From Fermentimonas sp. (GTDB taxonomy: Bacteria; Bacteroidota; Bacteroidia; Bacteroidales; Dysgonomonadaceae): a DNA stretch of 32,957 nucleotides. The stretch is from positions 1-32,957 of the forward strand of contig JADMKP010000005.1 in the NCBI GenBank assembly GCA_015478775.1, given 5' to 3'. Positions 16,931-26,012 of the stretch are shown here, one piece after another (the stretch's first letter is position 1; every line of letters starts with the position of its first letter). A model generated the notes under the pieces. It had not been told where the DNA came from. It ran no database searches and saw only the letters and a program-made list of their open reading frames with translations. Position numbers and translations under genes: made by a program.

Positions 16931-18009
16931 GGCAGTCGATATATTATACTATTAATATTCATACCGGCACCAACCGATGCCAAAACTATATTATTATTAC
17001 TATTTAATTGATGTTCATCCAGCTCATTGCGCGTCAACAGGTCTAGAAGTGTTGGTACAGTTGCAACCGATGAGTTGCCCAGCCACGATATAGTCATTGG
17101 CATAATAGACTCAGGAACCTCTTTTATGCCATAAAGTTTAAATAATCTGTAAAGTATGGCATCATCCATTTTACCATTGGCCTGATGAATTAATACTTTA
17201 TCTATATCTCTAATGTTCATATTCAATTTATCTAGTCCAGCCTTTATTGCTTTAGGAACATTTTCCAATGCATATTGATATAAGCGGCGACCGTTCATTT
17301 TAAGGTAGTGATCACCTTTTTTAGCTAGTTCTGGATTATAAGAGTTTCCCATCCGAAGCATATATGCGTAATCTAATGCATCACTTCTAGTATTATGTCC
17401 AAGTATACCAATCGGAGTATCGCTTTCTCTGGCTTCCATAACTGCGGCACCCGCACCATCTGCATATATCATACTATCACGGTCGTGCGGATCCGCTATA
17501 CGTGATAAAACGTCGGCCCCAACAACAAGTATTTTCTTAGCATCTCCAGACCGTATATAATAATCGGCTTGAATTACCGCCTGAACCCAACCCGGACAAC
17601 CAAACAATAAATCATATGCCACAGCACTGGGGTTGGCTATTCCTAGTTTATTTTTTAAACGCGCTGCCATAGAAGGCACTATATCAATAGCAATATTATC
17701 AACCTTTGTTTCACCAAAATTATGTGCAAAAATTATATAGTCTAGATCTTCTTTATCAATACCCGCAGCTTCAATAGCCCTTTGTGAAGCAATTAGTGCT
17801 AAATCGCTTGTAGATTCATTATCCTCAGCATATCTTCTCTCAGCTATAGTTGTAATCTCTTCAAACTTTTTCGTTATATCATCATTTAGAGTAGGCAATT
17901 TTTCTCCGGTAGAATCAAAAAACTCATAAGAATTAAAAAAATCATTCTTAATTTGTTTAGTCGGAACGTAACTGCCTGTACCTGTAAAAACACTATATAT
18001 TTTATTCAT
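16927..18009 (-). CDS. 3-oxoacyl-ACP synthase III family protein (FabH-like)
   Basis: A 360-residue thiolase-fold condensing enzyme. The nucleophile is C138 in LLFGCPGW. The catalytic His is in VLIHQANGKMDD and Asn in ISWLGNSSVATVP. The DGAGAAVMEA segment and the final LASVGAGMNINSIIYR are family signatures. KAS III enzymes start fatty-acid synthesis by joining acetyl-CoA to malonyl-ACP, but relatives of this length also serve in secondary lipid or pigment pathways. There are no fab genes alongside, so housekeeping FabH is not assured. A TACCTTTG -7 box on the minus strand at 18052-18059 lies about 40 bp upstream. Confidence 0.9.
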   Translation of the reverse strand: MNKIYSVFTGTGSYVPTKQIKNDFFNSYEFFDSTGEKLPTLNDDITKKFEEITTIAERRYAEDNESTSDLALIASQRAIEAAGIDKEDLDYIIFAHNFGETKVDNIAIDIVPSMAARLKNKLGIANPSAVAYDLLFGCPGWVQAVIQADYYIRSGDAKKILVVGADVLSRIADPHDRDSMIYADGAGAAVMEARESDTPIGILGHNTRSDALDYAYMLRMGNSYNPELAKKGDHYLKMNGRRLYQYALENVPKAIKAGLDKLNMNIRDIDKVLIHQANGKMDDAILYRLFKLYGIKEVPESIMPMTISWLGNSSVATVPTLLDLLTRNELDEHQLNSNNNIVLASVGAGMNINSIIYRLP

Positions 18010-18051
18010 TATATTTATGTTGATAATTATACAATCAATTTTTCATGTAAA

Positions 18052-18059
18052 CAAAGGTA
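18052..18059 (-). promoter_or_regulatory. -7 box for the FabH-like gene
   Basis: Minus-strand TACCTTTG fits TAnnTTTG and is placed 43 bp before the ATG at 18009. No -33 TTTG is evident at 19-21 bp. Confidence 0.45.
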
Positions 18060-18154
18060 GGAAATATAATTCATAAAAATCACCTCTTCTTAGTCAATGT
18101 AATATAAACAAAGAATGATTAAAAAGGTTGCTAAAAGATAATAATATTATAATC

Positions 18155-19423
18155 TTAATCGTTAGAAAGATCTTCAAAAAGCTCAAGATCAAAATATGTT
18201 GCTGCTGCCGTTATATGATCAAATATATCAGAAACAATAGCTTCATACTCCACCCATACAGTTGTTGCAGTAAAAAAGTATAATTCTAAAGGCATACCTT
18301 TTTCATTTGGTTGCAATTGCCTCACAATTAGTAATAATTCTTTATGTACATTAGGATGACTCTTTAGATAATTATAAATATACTGTCTATATAGCCCTAT
18401 ATTAGTTAAATTGCGTCCATTAATCAAGAGCGATTTATCTATAGAGTGCTCTTTATTATAATTATCTATTTCTATAATTCTACTCTTCACATGGTCCGAA
18501 ATATATTCAATCTTCTGTAAATTCTCAATTTCTTCAGGCTTCACAAACCTTATAGTGCCCTGTTTAATATGTACCGATCTTTTTAACCTTCTCCCCCCTA
18601 TTTCTTGCATACCACGCCAGTTCTGAAACGAATCCGATACAAGCGCATATGGAGGTAATGTAGTGATTGTTTTATCAAAATTCCTAACTTTCACCGTGGT
18701 AAGAGTTATCTGTGTAACGTCTCCATCGGCACCATACTTTGGCATAGTAATCCAGTCCCCAATTCGCACCATATCATTTGCACTCACTTGCAAACTGGCT
18801 ACAAACCCTAAAATGGAGTCTTTAAAAATAAGCATTGTTATGGCCGACCCTGCACCCAGTCCTGCAAGAACAACACCCGTTTCTTGTCCAGTTAATACCG
18901 AAAATAGAATAACAAATCCAAATATATAAAATATTATTTTAATAACTTGTACATAGCTATCCAGAGGTTTATCTTTCAAGCTAGGTTTCAATCTTAGTGT
19001 ATCCGAAGCTGCATTTATAATTGACATTATAAGCCATATCAGATAAAAAATCAGATATATATCTGCCAGCTTATCCATAACAACCATCAGCCTGGGAAAT
19101 TGATCAAAAACAATTGGAATGGAACCCTTAACTATGCTAAAGGGTATAATCATTGCCAAAAAGTGTGGGAAGCGTCTACGAGATAAATGGTGTAGTATTG
19201 GCATTCCTGTAATCTTTGACGATCTGTTTAAAACCATTTGCAAAATTCTTCGAGTAACAAACTGTACAATAAATACCACTAAAATCAATGCCACTGCTAG
19301 TAGCACCATGTTTATGTATTTTACCCAGTTATCGGCAATACCCATGTTGCTAAGGAAATTAAAGGACCATTCACTTATTGCACTTGTAGAGCGCGAAATT
19401 TGCTCTATATTTTCTTCATTCAT
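18155..19423 (-). CDS. Mechanosensitive ion channel, MscS family (YbdG-like)
   Basis: A 422-residue inner-membrane channel. The N-terminal part has about five hydrophobic segments (from WVKYINMVLLAVALILVVFIVQFV onward). The pore helix is AGLGAGSAITMLIFKDSILGFVASLQV, the Gly/Ala-rich TM3 of MscS. The beta-domain follows: NDMVRIGDWITMPKYGADGDVTQITLTTVKVRNFDKTITTLPPYALVS. The long C-terminal domain and the WRGMQEIGGRRLKRSVHI segment point to the YbdG/MscM group, which protects against mild osmotic shock. It is divergently transcribed from the gene at 19646, with its own -7 box (minus TATATTTG, 19464-19471). Confidence 0.93.
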   Translation of the reverse strand: MNEENIEQISRSTSAISEWSFNFLSNMGIADNWVKYINMVLLAVALILVVFIVQFVTRRILQMVLNRSSKITGMPILHHLSRRRFPHFLAMIIPFSIVKGSIPIVFDQFPRLMVVMDKLADIYLIFYLIWLIMSIINAASDTLRLKPSLKDKPLDSYVQVIKIIFYIFGFVILFSVLTGQETGVVLAGLGAGSAITMLIFKDSILGFVASLQVSANDMVRIGDWITMPKYGADGDVTQITLTTVKVRNFDKTITTLPPYALVSDSFQNWRGMQEIGGRRLKRSVHIKQGTIRFVKPEEIENLQKIEYISDHVKSRIIEIDNYNKEHSIDKSLLINGRNLTNIGLYRQYIYNYLKSHPNVHKELLLIVRQLQPNEKGMPLELYFFTATTVWVEYEAIVSDIFDHITAAATYFDLELFEDLSND

Positions 19424-19463
19424 ATTGTTACAAGTTCATTAATTACAAATTATATGATTACTA

Positions 19464-19471
19464 CAAATATA
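19464..19471 (-). promoter_or_regulatory. -7 box for the mechanosensitive channel gene
   Basis: Minus-strand TATATTTG matches the -7 consensus and lies 40 bp upstream of the ATG at 19423. No clear -33 partner. Confidence 0.5.
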
Positions 19472-19600
19472 CAAATTTTGATTTTAACTAAAAAATAAGC
19501 TACAACTATTCTTTTCTGTTTAGTACATCTGTTTAAAGTACTTGTTTGGTATTTCTGTTTAATGCACTTTTTTTTGCTCACTCGTTTCATTTTTTTTATG

Positions 19601-19608
19601 TAGATTTG
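19601..19608 (+). promoter_or_regulatory. -7 box for the carboxy(nor)spermidine dehydrogenase gene
   Basis: TAGATTTG matches TAnnTTTG and lies 37 bp before the ATG at 19646. The nearest TTTG (19573-19576) is 24 bp upstream of it, slightly too far for the consensus. Confidence 0.5.
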
Positions 19609-19645
19609 TAATGATAAATATTTAATATTATAACAAGTCATAAAT

Positions 19646-20848
19646 ATGGGAAAAGTACTTATTATAGGTGCCGGAGGTGTAGGTACGGTGGTTGCCAATA
19701 AAGTTGCACAGAATAGCTCAGTATTCACTGATATAATGCTTGCCAGTCGCACAAAAAGTAAATGCGATGTAATTGCTACTGATGTAAAAAAACGCACCGG
19801 CATAACTATTAAAACAGCAAGAGTTGATGCAGACAATGTGCCCGAACTGGTAACACTTATGAATGAGTTTAAACCAGAAATAGTAATAAATGTGGCATTG
19901 CCATATCAAGATCTTACAATTATGGATGCCTGTCTAGAAGCAGGTGTCAATTATCTTGATACTGCTAACTATGAACCAAAAGACGAAGCTAAATTCGAAT
20001 ATAAATGGCAATGGGCATATAAAGAAAGATTTGAAAAGGCCGGACTAACAGCTATATTGGGTTGTGGATTTGATCCTGGTGTAACCAGTGTTTTTACTGC
20101 TCATGCAGCAAAACATCACTTCGACGAGATTCATTACCTGGATATTGTTGACTGTAATGCCGGAGATCACGGTAAAGCATTTGCCACAAACTTCAATCCC
20201 GAAATCAATATTCGTGAAGTTACTCAAAAAGGCAAATATTGGGAAAATGGAGAATGGATTGAAACAGAACCGCATGAAATTCATAAACCACTCACCTACC
20301 CCGAAATTGGACCAAAAGAATCGTATGTAATATATCACGAAGAGCTGGAGTCACTTGTAAAAAACTACCCTACCCTAAAACGTGCACGATTCTGGATGAC
20401 ATTCGGTCAGGAGTATCTTACTCACCTGAGAGTAATTCAAAATATTGGAATGGCTCGAATTGATGAAGTTGAATATAATGGTCAGAAAATTGTACCTATT
20501 CAATTCCTAAAAGCTGTACTTCCCGATCCGGGAGAACTTGGCGAAAACTATGTTGGTCAAACCTCCATTGGTTGTCGCATCAGAGGCATTAAAGATGGCA
20601 AAGAGAGCACATATTATATTTACAACAATTGCAGCCACGAAGAAGCATATAAAGAAACAGGTGCACAGGGTGTGAGTTACACGACAGGTGTTCCCGCAAC
20701 AATTGGTGCCCTAATGTTTATGCAAGGTTTATGGAAAAAGCCGGGTGTATTTAATGTTGAGGAATTCAATCCCGATCCATTTATGGAGCAATTAAATAAG
20801 CAAGGACTTCCTTGGCATGAACTGTTCGATATCGACTTAGAATTGTAA
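19646..20848 (+). CDS. Carboxynorspermidine/carboxyspermidine dehydrogenase (saccharopine dehydrogenase family)
   Basis: A 400-residue enzyme that would reductively condense a diamine (putrescine or diaminopropane) with aspartate semialdehyde to give carboxyspermidine or carboxynorspermidine, the aspartate-dependent polyamine route of many Bacteroidetes. The Rossmann motif VLIIGAGGVGTVVANKVAQ is at the N-terminus. NVALPYQDLTIMDACLEAGVNYLDTANYE, the ILGCGFDPGVTSVFTAHA segment and TGVPATIGALMFMQGLW are typical of CANSDH rather than true saccharopine dehydrogenase. The partner decarboxylase gene is not in this window. It ends before a strong terminator at 20889-20924. Which triamine is made cannot be read. 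Confidence 0.9.
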   Translation: MGKVLIIGAGGVGTVVANKVAQNSSVFTDIMLASRTKSKCDVIATDVKKRTGITIKTARVDADNVPELVTLMNEFKPEIVINVALPYQDLTIMDACLEAGVNYLDTANYEPKDEAKFEYKWQWAYKERFEKAGLTAILGCGFDPGVTSVFTAHAAKHHFDEIHYLDIVDCNAGDHGKAFATNFNPEINIREVTQKGKYWENGEWIETEPHEIHKPLTYPEIGPKESYVIYHEELESLVKNYPTLKRARFWMTFGQEYLTHLRVIQNIGMARIDEVEYNGQKIVPIQFLKAVLPDPGELGENYVGQTSIGCRIRGIKDGKESTYYIYNNCSHEEAYKETGAQGVSYTTGVPATIGALMFMQGLWKKPGVFNVEEFNPDPFMEQLNKQGLPWHELFDIDLEL

Positions 20849-20888
20849 TAGTATTAGCTATATAACGAAATAATTTACATACATATTT

Positions 20889-20924
20889 CCCGCAAAGCAG
20901 TTAATCTTGCTTTGCGGGTTTTTT
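20889..20924 (+). terminator. Strong intrinsic terminator
   Basis: CCCGCAAAGCA (20889-20899) pairs perfectly with TGCTTTGCGGG (20908-20918) around an 8-nt loop, and six T's follow. It lies 41 bp past the stop at 20848. The rest of the 336-bp gap to 21185 is AT-rich and contains the CotH promoter at its end; no small gene was found there. Confidence 0.93.
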
Positions 20925-21117
20925 AAAATTATTTCAATTACATTTTGTTTATGAACAAATTTATATCTTTTTTTTATACTGATTTTAACATCAACTATAA
21001 TTCATAAGCTTTAGATTATAAAATTAAAAAAAACCAGTTGTTAAATTAACATATAGAAACTAAGTTGATAAATATAATTGTCTTAAAAACAATATTTTCC
21101 GCTAAAAAAGTGTTTTT

Positions 21118-21150
21118 TTTGTGATATTTCTAATTTCTTTATTATATTTG
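21118..21150 (+). promoter_or_regulatory. Promoter of the CotH-family lipoprotein gene
   Basis: TTTG (21118-21121), a 21-bp spacer and TATATTTG (21143-21150) form one of the best matches to the Bacteroidetes consensus in the window. Expected start near 21157, leader about 28 nt to the ATG at 21185. Confidence 0.7.
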
Positions 21151-21184
21151 TGCAATATTAATTAAGGTTTAAAAATGCATAGAT

Positions 21185-22720
21185 ATGAAAAAAATTGATT
21201 TCAATCTCCTTTCATTAGTCATATTATTATCATCTTTCCTAATAAGTTGTGAGGATGAAAGAGAAATTTTCGAAGAACCAAAGGATGAACCTGCTCTCGC
21301 ATTAACTTCATTTAGCTTCAAAGATGAGAACAATAAGCTTTTATCAAAGGCTTATAATGCTGTAATTACTGATAAGCAAATAGAGGTGACTATTCCTTCC
21401 ATTACAAAGAATCTAATAGCAACTTTTGTGACCAACGCTTCTAAAGTTACTGTAAACGGAATTGAGCAAACAAGTAACGTTACTATCAATGATTTCTCCA
21501 AACCCGTGACCTATACCTTGGTTTCTGAAAGTGGAAAAATAACCGAAACATACACATTAAAATTTAATTGGACTTCTCCCATTCCTCACATTAATATCGT
21601 TACAGAACAAAATGCTGATATTGTTTCAAAAGATGATTATATAAATGCTGATATAGAAATAACCGCAAATGGTTGGGGAGAAGATTTTACAGGGAAAACC
21701 CGCATTAGAGGTAGAGGAAATACAACATGGGTTTTACCTAAAAAACCTTATAGATTGAAATTAGATGAAGATGCGGTTATATTAGGACTAGCAGAAGAGA
21801 AAGATTGGGTATTATTAGCTAATATAATAGATCCCACACTGATGCTAAATGCAGTAGCATTTAAAATAGGTGATCTATTAGATTTAAAATATACAAATCA
21901 TGCAATTCCCGTAGATTTAACATTAAATGGTAAATATGTCGGTAGCTACATGCTTACAGAGCAGGTTGAGAGGTCTTCAAGTAGAGTTGATATCCACAAA
22001 GAAAAAGGTGTTTTACTAGAAATAGATGGAAATTTCGATGAAGATTATCAGTTTCTTTCCAACAATTATGCATTGCCTATTATGATAAAAGACCCAGATT
22101 TAGATGATTTCAGCACTGAAGAGGCAGCAGTATTATTCGATAATATAAAAAGCGACTTCCATCAGCTCGAAGATGCAATAGCATCAGATCAATTTCCAAA
22201 CAGCAATTATAAGAATTATATCGATATTCAATCGTTAGTTAAATTTCTTATTGTATTCGATTTAACTCATAACATGGAAATTAATCACCCCAAGAGCACA
22301 TATATGCATAAAGATGAAACGGGTAAATATTTTATGGGCCCTATTTGGGATTTCGATTGGGCATTCGGTTATGAGGGAAATCGCATTCACTTTCAAAGTT
22401 TTAACACACCTTTATTCAAACTTATCACCCCAAACTCTAAGGGCTATTATTTCTTCACCAGAATTATGGAAGATCCCGAAGTAAAAGCATTATACAAAGA
22501 GATATGGCAAAAATTCAGTACCGAAAGTATGGAACCACTACTTGAGTATGTAGATTTCTACTCTGCACATCTTACCGAATCTCAAGCAAAAGATTATCAA
22601 GTATGGAGTGTTGTTCCCGATTTTCCAGGAACTTTAAATTATTCATTAAAAATAAACCAATTAAAAACTTGGTTAAACGGCAGAGCCACTTATATCGATA
22701 ATTATGTGAACGATTTCTAA
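21185..22720 (+). CDS. CotH-kinase family lipoprotein
   Basis: A 511-residue lipoprotein with lipobox LISC (C22) followed by acidic residues. An N-terminal Ig-like or DUF5018-like module (about 35-130, ALTSFSFKDENNKLL to ETYTLKF) precedes the CotH domain. The latter shows KTRIRGRGNTTW, KKPYRLKLDEDA, EEKDWVLLANIIDPTLMLNAVAF, YVGSYMLTEQVERSSSRVDI and the active-site-like GPIWDFDWAFGY. Spore CotH is an atypical protein kinase; in Bacteroidetes the domain occurs on exported proteins whose targets are unknown, so kinase activity is not assumed here. It has its own promoter and is flanked by unrelated genes. Confidence 0.88.
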   Translation: MKKIDFNLLSLVILLSSFLISCEDEREIFEEPKDEPALALTSFSFKDENNKLLSKAYNAVITDKQIEVTIPSITKNLIATFVTNASKVTVNGIEQTSNVTINDFSKPVTYTLVSESGKITETYTLKFNWTSPIPHINIVTEQNADIVSKDDYINADIEITANGWGEDFTGKTRIRGRGNTTWVLPKKPYRLKLDEDAVILGLAEEKDWVLLANIIDPTLMLNAVAFKIGDLLDLKYTNHAIPVDLTLNGKYVGSYMLTEQVERSSSRVDIHKEKGVLLEIDGNFDEDYQFLSNNYALPIMIKDPDLDDFSTEEAAVLFDNIKSDFHQLEDAIASDQFPNSNYKNYIDIQSLVKFLIVFDLTHNMEINHPKSTYMHKDETGKYFMGPIWDFDWAFGYEGNRIHFQSFNTPLFKLITPNSKGYYFFTRIMEDPEVKALYKEIWQKFSTESMEPLLEYVDFYSAHLTESQAKDYQVWSVVPDFPGTLNYSLKINQLKTWLNGRATYIDNYVNDF

Positions 22721-22725
22721 TAAGG

Positions 22726-22755
22726 ATTGTATAAAGTTTTTTTTACTTACATTTG
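22726..22755 (+). promoter_or_regulatory. Promoter of pyrBI
   Basis: ATTG (22726-22729), an 18-bp spacer and TACATTTG (22748-22755) fit the Bacteroidetes form, 39 bp ahead of the pyrB ATG. There is no leader peptide or attenuator of the enterobacterial pyrBI kind in the short leader. Confidence 0.6.
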
Positions 22756-22794
22756 TGATAGTAATATCAGGTAAATACCCCAAAGTAAAAATAT

Positions 22795-23718
22795 ATGCAA
22801 CCCACTAGTTTAGTAAATATAGGAGATTATAGCCGGGATGATATTTTCAGAATCCTCCAAAGTGCTTTAAAGTTCAAACAAAACCCCAACCGCGATTTAC
22901 TAAAGGGGCGTGTCTGTGCAACACTTTTCTTCGAGCCTTCTACTCGCACCCGCCTGAGCTTCGAAACTGCCGTAAATCGACTCAGAGGGCGCATAGTTGG
23001 CTTCTCAGACTCAGCAACCAGTAGTTCAGCCAAAGGCGAGTCTCTTAAAGACACAATTATGATGGTAGGCAATTATGCCGATATCATAATTATGAGGCAT
23101 CACCTCGAGGGATCGGCACGATATGCATCTGAAATATCTCCTGTTCCGGTTATAAACGCCGGCGATGGATCTAACCAGCATCCTACACAAACGATGCTAG
23201 ATCTGTTCACAATATACGAAACACAGGGAACACTTGAGAACCTTACAATTACTATTGTGGGCGACCTCAAGTATGGGCGTGCAGTTCATTCGCTCATACA
23301 CGGATTGTCGCATTTTAATCCAACATTCAACTTTGTGGCTCCCGAAGAGCTTCACATTCCCGATAAATACAAAACATTCTGCGACAGCAAAAATATTCCG
23401 TATAAAGAGTTTACCAACTTCTCACCCGACTCAATCAATAGTGCCGATATTTTATACATGACAAGAGTTCAGAAAGAAAGGTTCACTGATCTAATGGAGT
23501 ATGAAAAGGTGAAAAATGTATACGTATTGCATAACGATATGCTCAAAGATTCAAAAAATAATCTTAAGGTTCTTCACCCACTTCCAAGGGTAAAAGAAAT
23601 AAATCAGGATGTTGATGACAATCCTAAAGCATATTATTTCGAGCAGGCAAAAAATGGCATGTACACGCGTCAGGCTATTATTTGCGATCTTATGGGTATA
23701 GAAACAGAATTATTATGA
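22795..23718 (+). CDS. pyrB: Aspartate carbamoyltransferase, catalytic subunit
   Basis: PyrB joins carbamoyl phosphate and aspartate in the first committed step of pyrimidine synthesis. It has 307 residues, a normal length. The carbamoyl-phosphate motif [13 protein letters not shown], the ASTSSAKGES-type loop (here [15 protein letters not shown]), [17 protein letters not shown], and the aspartate-loop HPLPRVKEI are all seen. Its stop overlaps the pyrI start (ATGA at 23715-23718), so the two subunits are translationally coupled and form the allosteric holoenzyme. Confidence 0.98.
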   Translation: MQPTSLVNIGDYSRDDIFRILQSALKFKQNPNRDLLKGRVCATLFFEPSTRTRLSFETAVNRLRGRIVGFSDSATSSSAKGESLKDTIMMVGNYADIIIMRHHLEGSARYASEISPVPVINAGDGSNQHPTQTMLDLFTIYETQGTLENLTITIVGDLKYGRAVHSLIHGLSHFNPTFNFVAPEELHIPDKYKTFCDSKNIPYKEFTNFSPDSINSADILYMTRVQKERFTDLMEYEKVKNVYVLHNDMLKDSKNNLKVLHPLPRVKEINQDVDDNPKAYYFEQAKNGMYTRQAIICDLMGIETELL

Positions 23719-24167
23719 GAAAAGAATTACAAGTAGCTGCACTAGAAAATGGCACCGCAATAGATCATATTCCGCCAAATGCAGTATTTAAAGTTGTCTC
23801 TCTACTCAAACTGCAGAGTATAAACAACCGCATTACTATAGGCAACAATTTCAAGAGCAACAAAATGGGTCATAAAGGTATTATAAAGGTTGCCGATAAA
23901 TTCTTTCGCGAAGATGAGCTCAACCGCATAGCATTAGTTGCCCCAAATGTAAACCTTAATATTATTAAGAACTTTGAAGTTGTAGAAAAGAAAAAGGTAG
24001 TACTTCCCGACGAAATCATCGAAATAATGAAATGCAATAATCCCAAATGCATTACAAACAACGAGCCAATGAAAACTCGTTTTCATGTAACTGATAAGGA
24101 GAAAGTGGAACTACAATGCCACTATTGCGAATTAAAAATAAGGAAAGAGGAAGTAGTTTTACTATAG
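23715..24167 (+). CDS. pyrI: Aspartate carbamoyltransferase, regulatory subunit
   Basis: A 150-residue regulatory chain. The start at 23715 is chosen because it overlaps the pyrB stop and begins [19 protein letters not shown] as in known PyrI; an upstream in-frame extension would run back into pyrB. The N-terminal allosteric domain binds CTP/ATP ([19 protein letters not shown]). The C-terminal zinc domain has four cysteines in the order C107-x4-C112 and C135-x2-C138, close to E. coli 109/114/138/141. The pair therefore should be feedback-regulated by nucleotides. metA follows 40 bp downstream on the same strand. Confidence 0.97.
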   Translation: MRKELQVAALENGTAIDHIPPNAVFKVVSLLKLQSINNRITIGNNFKSNKMGHKGIIKVADKFFREDELNRIALVAPNVNLNIIKNFEVVEKKKVVLPDEIIEIMKCNNPKCITNNEPMKTRFHVTDKEKVELQCHYCELKIRKEEVVLL

Positions 24168-24207
24168 CCCTCCTATTGTTTTAGTTATCATTCATATATT
24201 AATTATT

Positions 24208-25149
24208 ATGCCTCTTAATTTACCCGATAAATTACCAGCTATAGAAATATTAAAGAAGGAGAGCATCTTTGTGATGGACGATCTAAGATCTGCCGCACAA
24301 GATATTCGCCCTCTCAAAATACTTATTTTAAACCTCATGCCGATTAAGATCACAACAGAGACAGATCTTGTTCGATTACTTTCAAACTCTCCTTTGCAGA
24401 TAGAGATAGATTTCTTGGCACTCAGCACCCATACACCAAAAAATACACCAATCTCTCATTTAATGTCGTTCTACAAACAATTCTCTCAAATAGAGAATTC
24501 ATATTACGATGGAATGATAATAACCGGTGCGCCCGTTGAGATGCTGCCATTTGAAGAGGTTACATATTGGGATGAGATAACGCAGATATGCAAATGGGCA
24601 CGAACACATGTAACATCCACATTCTATATTTGTTGGGGCGCACAGGCAGCACTCTATCATTTCTATGGTGTAAATAAATATCCGTTAGACAAGAAGCTAT
24701 TTGGAATCTTCAACCATAAAATAAACGACCCCTCATTTCCACTCTTCCGTGGTTTCGACGATGAATTTAATGCTCCTCACAGCCGGCACACAACAATACT
24801 TGCCGAAGAAATCAACCAACACCCCGAACTAACAATTCTTTCCGAATCTGATGAGGCAGGTGTTTATATAGTATCCTCACGAGGTGGAAGAGAGTTTTAT
24901 GTTACCGGACACTCCGAATACTCTCCATACACCCTTCACAACGAATATCTCAGAGACATGGAAAAAGGAATGGACACTGTGGAGCCACCGGTAAACTATT
25001 ATAGAAATAACGATGCCACGCAACCACCTTTAGTGAAGTGGCGCTCTCATGCAAATCTATTGTTTATAAATTGGCTCAATTACTTTGTATATCAATCAAC
25101 TCCGTTTAATATTAATGAGATTGCAAAGTTGGGAGAATTGAAGATTTAA
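24208..25149 (+). CDS. metA: Homoserine O-acetyltransferase (MetA family, acetyl-CoA type)
   Basis: This enzyme acylates L-homoserine in methionine synthesis. It has 313 residues. The nucleophile C142 is in FYICWGAQAALYHFYGV, and H235 and E237 are in TGHSEYS, the expected numbering of the MetA triad. Position 111 is Glu (TGAPVEMLPFEEV), where succinyl-CoA-using enzymes have Gly; published work showed that E111 specifies acetyl-CoA, so O-acetylhomoserine is the predicted product despite the common 'succinyltransferase' name. It lies 40 bp after pyrI; no SAM riboswitch or clear separate promoter is seen in that gap. Confidence 0.96.
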   Translation: MPLNLPDKLPAIEILKKESIFVMDDLRSAAQDIRPLKILILNLMPIKITTETDLVRLLSNSPLQIEIDFLALSTHTPKNTPISHLMSFYKQFSQIENSYYDGMIITGAPVEMLPFEEVTYWDEITQICKWARTHVTSTFYICWGAQAALYHFYGVNKYPLDKKLFGIFNHKINDPSFPLFRGFDDEFNAPHSRHTTILAEEINQHPELTILSESDEAGVYIVSSRGGREFYVTGHSEYSPYTLHNEYLRDMEKGMDTVEPPVNYYRNNDATQPPLVKWRSHANLLFINWLNYFVYQSTPFNINEIAKLGELKI

Positions 25150-25206
25150 TACGACAATCACAACTACCACGTCAGAAGTGTCATCTGCCTAGCAAATAGC
25201 AGGATA

Positions 25207-25238
25207 CAAAAAGGAGCTGTTTTTTAACCACAGCTCCT
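25207..25238 (-). terminator. Intrinsic terminator for the CHRD gene, between convergent genes
   Basis: AGGAGCTGT (25212-25220) pairs with ACAGCTCCT (25230-25238) around a 9-nt loop. On the minus strand the stem is followed by TTTTT (25207-25211), a proper U-tract for the CHRD gene. On the plus strand it is followed only by CCTTTG, so it may weakly stop metA transcription too. Confidence 0.8.
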
Positions 25239-25256
25239 CCTTTGTAAATAAGTAAT

Positions 25257-25700
25257 CTATTGTTTAATTAGCTGACCCCTGATCTCTCCACCGGGATACT
25301 CCTCGGTATGTAAATTAACATACATCCTGCCTTCAAAAAGCTCATCAATCTGTTCTTGAGTCAACACTTCACTCTCTAGTGTTATTGGAGAGGAACTCAT
25401 TACAAACGGAAATACAACACCTCCATTTTCTCCTACTGCGGCATTATGTATATGCCCTGCACTTGGAGTTATGCCGGTATAAGTGGTTACTGCAACAAAT
25501 CTCTTTGTTGATTCATTATAAGTTAATGTAGTACTGCCTGTTGCAGTAGAAGGATTTGGCGGAACTTCGCTCGATCCTACCAGTGTAGCCTTGAAGATGG
25601 TTATATTATCATCGTTATTATTATCATCATTCTTATCGCATCTTGTAAATAATGCTGCTAAGACAACTGCTATAACTATCACCTTAATTAATTTACTCAT
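25257..25700 (-). CDS. CHRD domain lipoprotein
   Basis: A 147-residue exported protein made almost entirely of one CHRD domain (named for chordin). The pattern is read as FKATLVGSSEVPPNPSTATGSTTLTYNES, YTGITPSAGHIHNAAVGENGG and, near the end, MYVNLHTEEYPGGEIRGQLI. The role of CHRD in bacteria is unknown. The N-terminus looks like a lipoprotein signal ending LFTRC (C21), but an Arg directly before the Cys is unusual for signal peptidase II, so lipidation is uncertain. After C21 comes the acidic stretch DKNDDNNNDD, a kind of sequence linked to surface export in this phylum (inference). A terminator follows at 25207-25238. Confidence 0.88.
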   Translation of the reverse strand: MSKLIKVIVIAVVLAALFTRCDKNDDNNNDDNITIFKATLVGSSEVPPNPSTATGSTTLTYNESTKRFVAVTTYTGITPSAGHIHNAAVGENGGVVFPFVMSSSPITLESEVLTQEQIDELFEGRMYVNLHTEEYPGGEIRGQLIKQ

Positions 25701-26012
25701 AATTACAGTTTTAAAGATTAAGAAACTTAATAATCACTTACATGCTATCTAGCTTAAAACCATCATATTAGTATTTTAAGTGATTATAATTAAAACAAAC
25801 CTATTCTCAAAATGATTGATTAAAGAAAATACTTTACGAAACTTTAAGGGTTAAATGGTTAAATAAAATACTCTTCAAATATTTATGTAATTCAATATAG
25901 GTGCCTCACAACGCATCTATTCAAAGTGTTTTATATATTTTTTTATGACATAAAATAACATTCAATTATTGCTCTTATGATGGATAGATTTAACCTCTCT
26001 ATTTATTTCATA
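25701..26012. other. Intergenic region, 312 bp, no gene seen
   Basis: This stretch is strongly AT-rich and lies upstream of the CHRD gene and downstream of the alpha/beta hydrolase gene, both on the minus strand. Stop codons are frequent in all frames. No TAnnTTTG box for the CHRD gene was found. AATCACTTA and TAAGTGATT (about 25732-25792) form a loose inverted repeat of unknown meaning. Nothing else could be supported. Confidence 0.6.

Noticed and set aside
19450-19836. A 128-codon minus-strand frame across the mscS/dehydrogenase gap
   Set aside because: Overlaps the start of a well-supported gene and the promoters of both; composition is low-complexity and no domain is seen.
24168-24207. 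A SAM riboswitch before metA
   Set aside because: The gap to pyrI is only 40 bp, with no room for a riboswitch and no characteristic stems.
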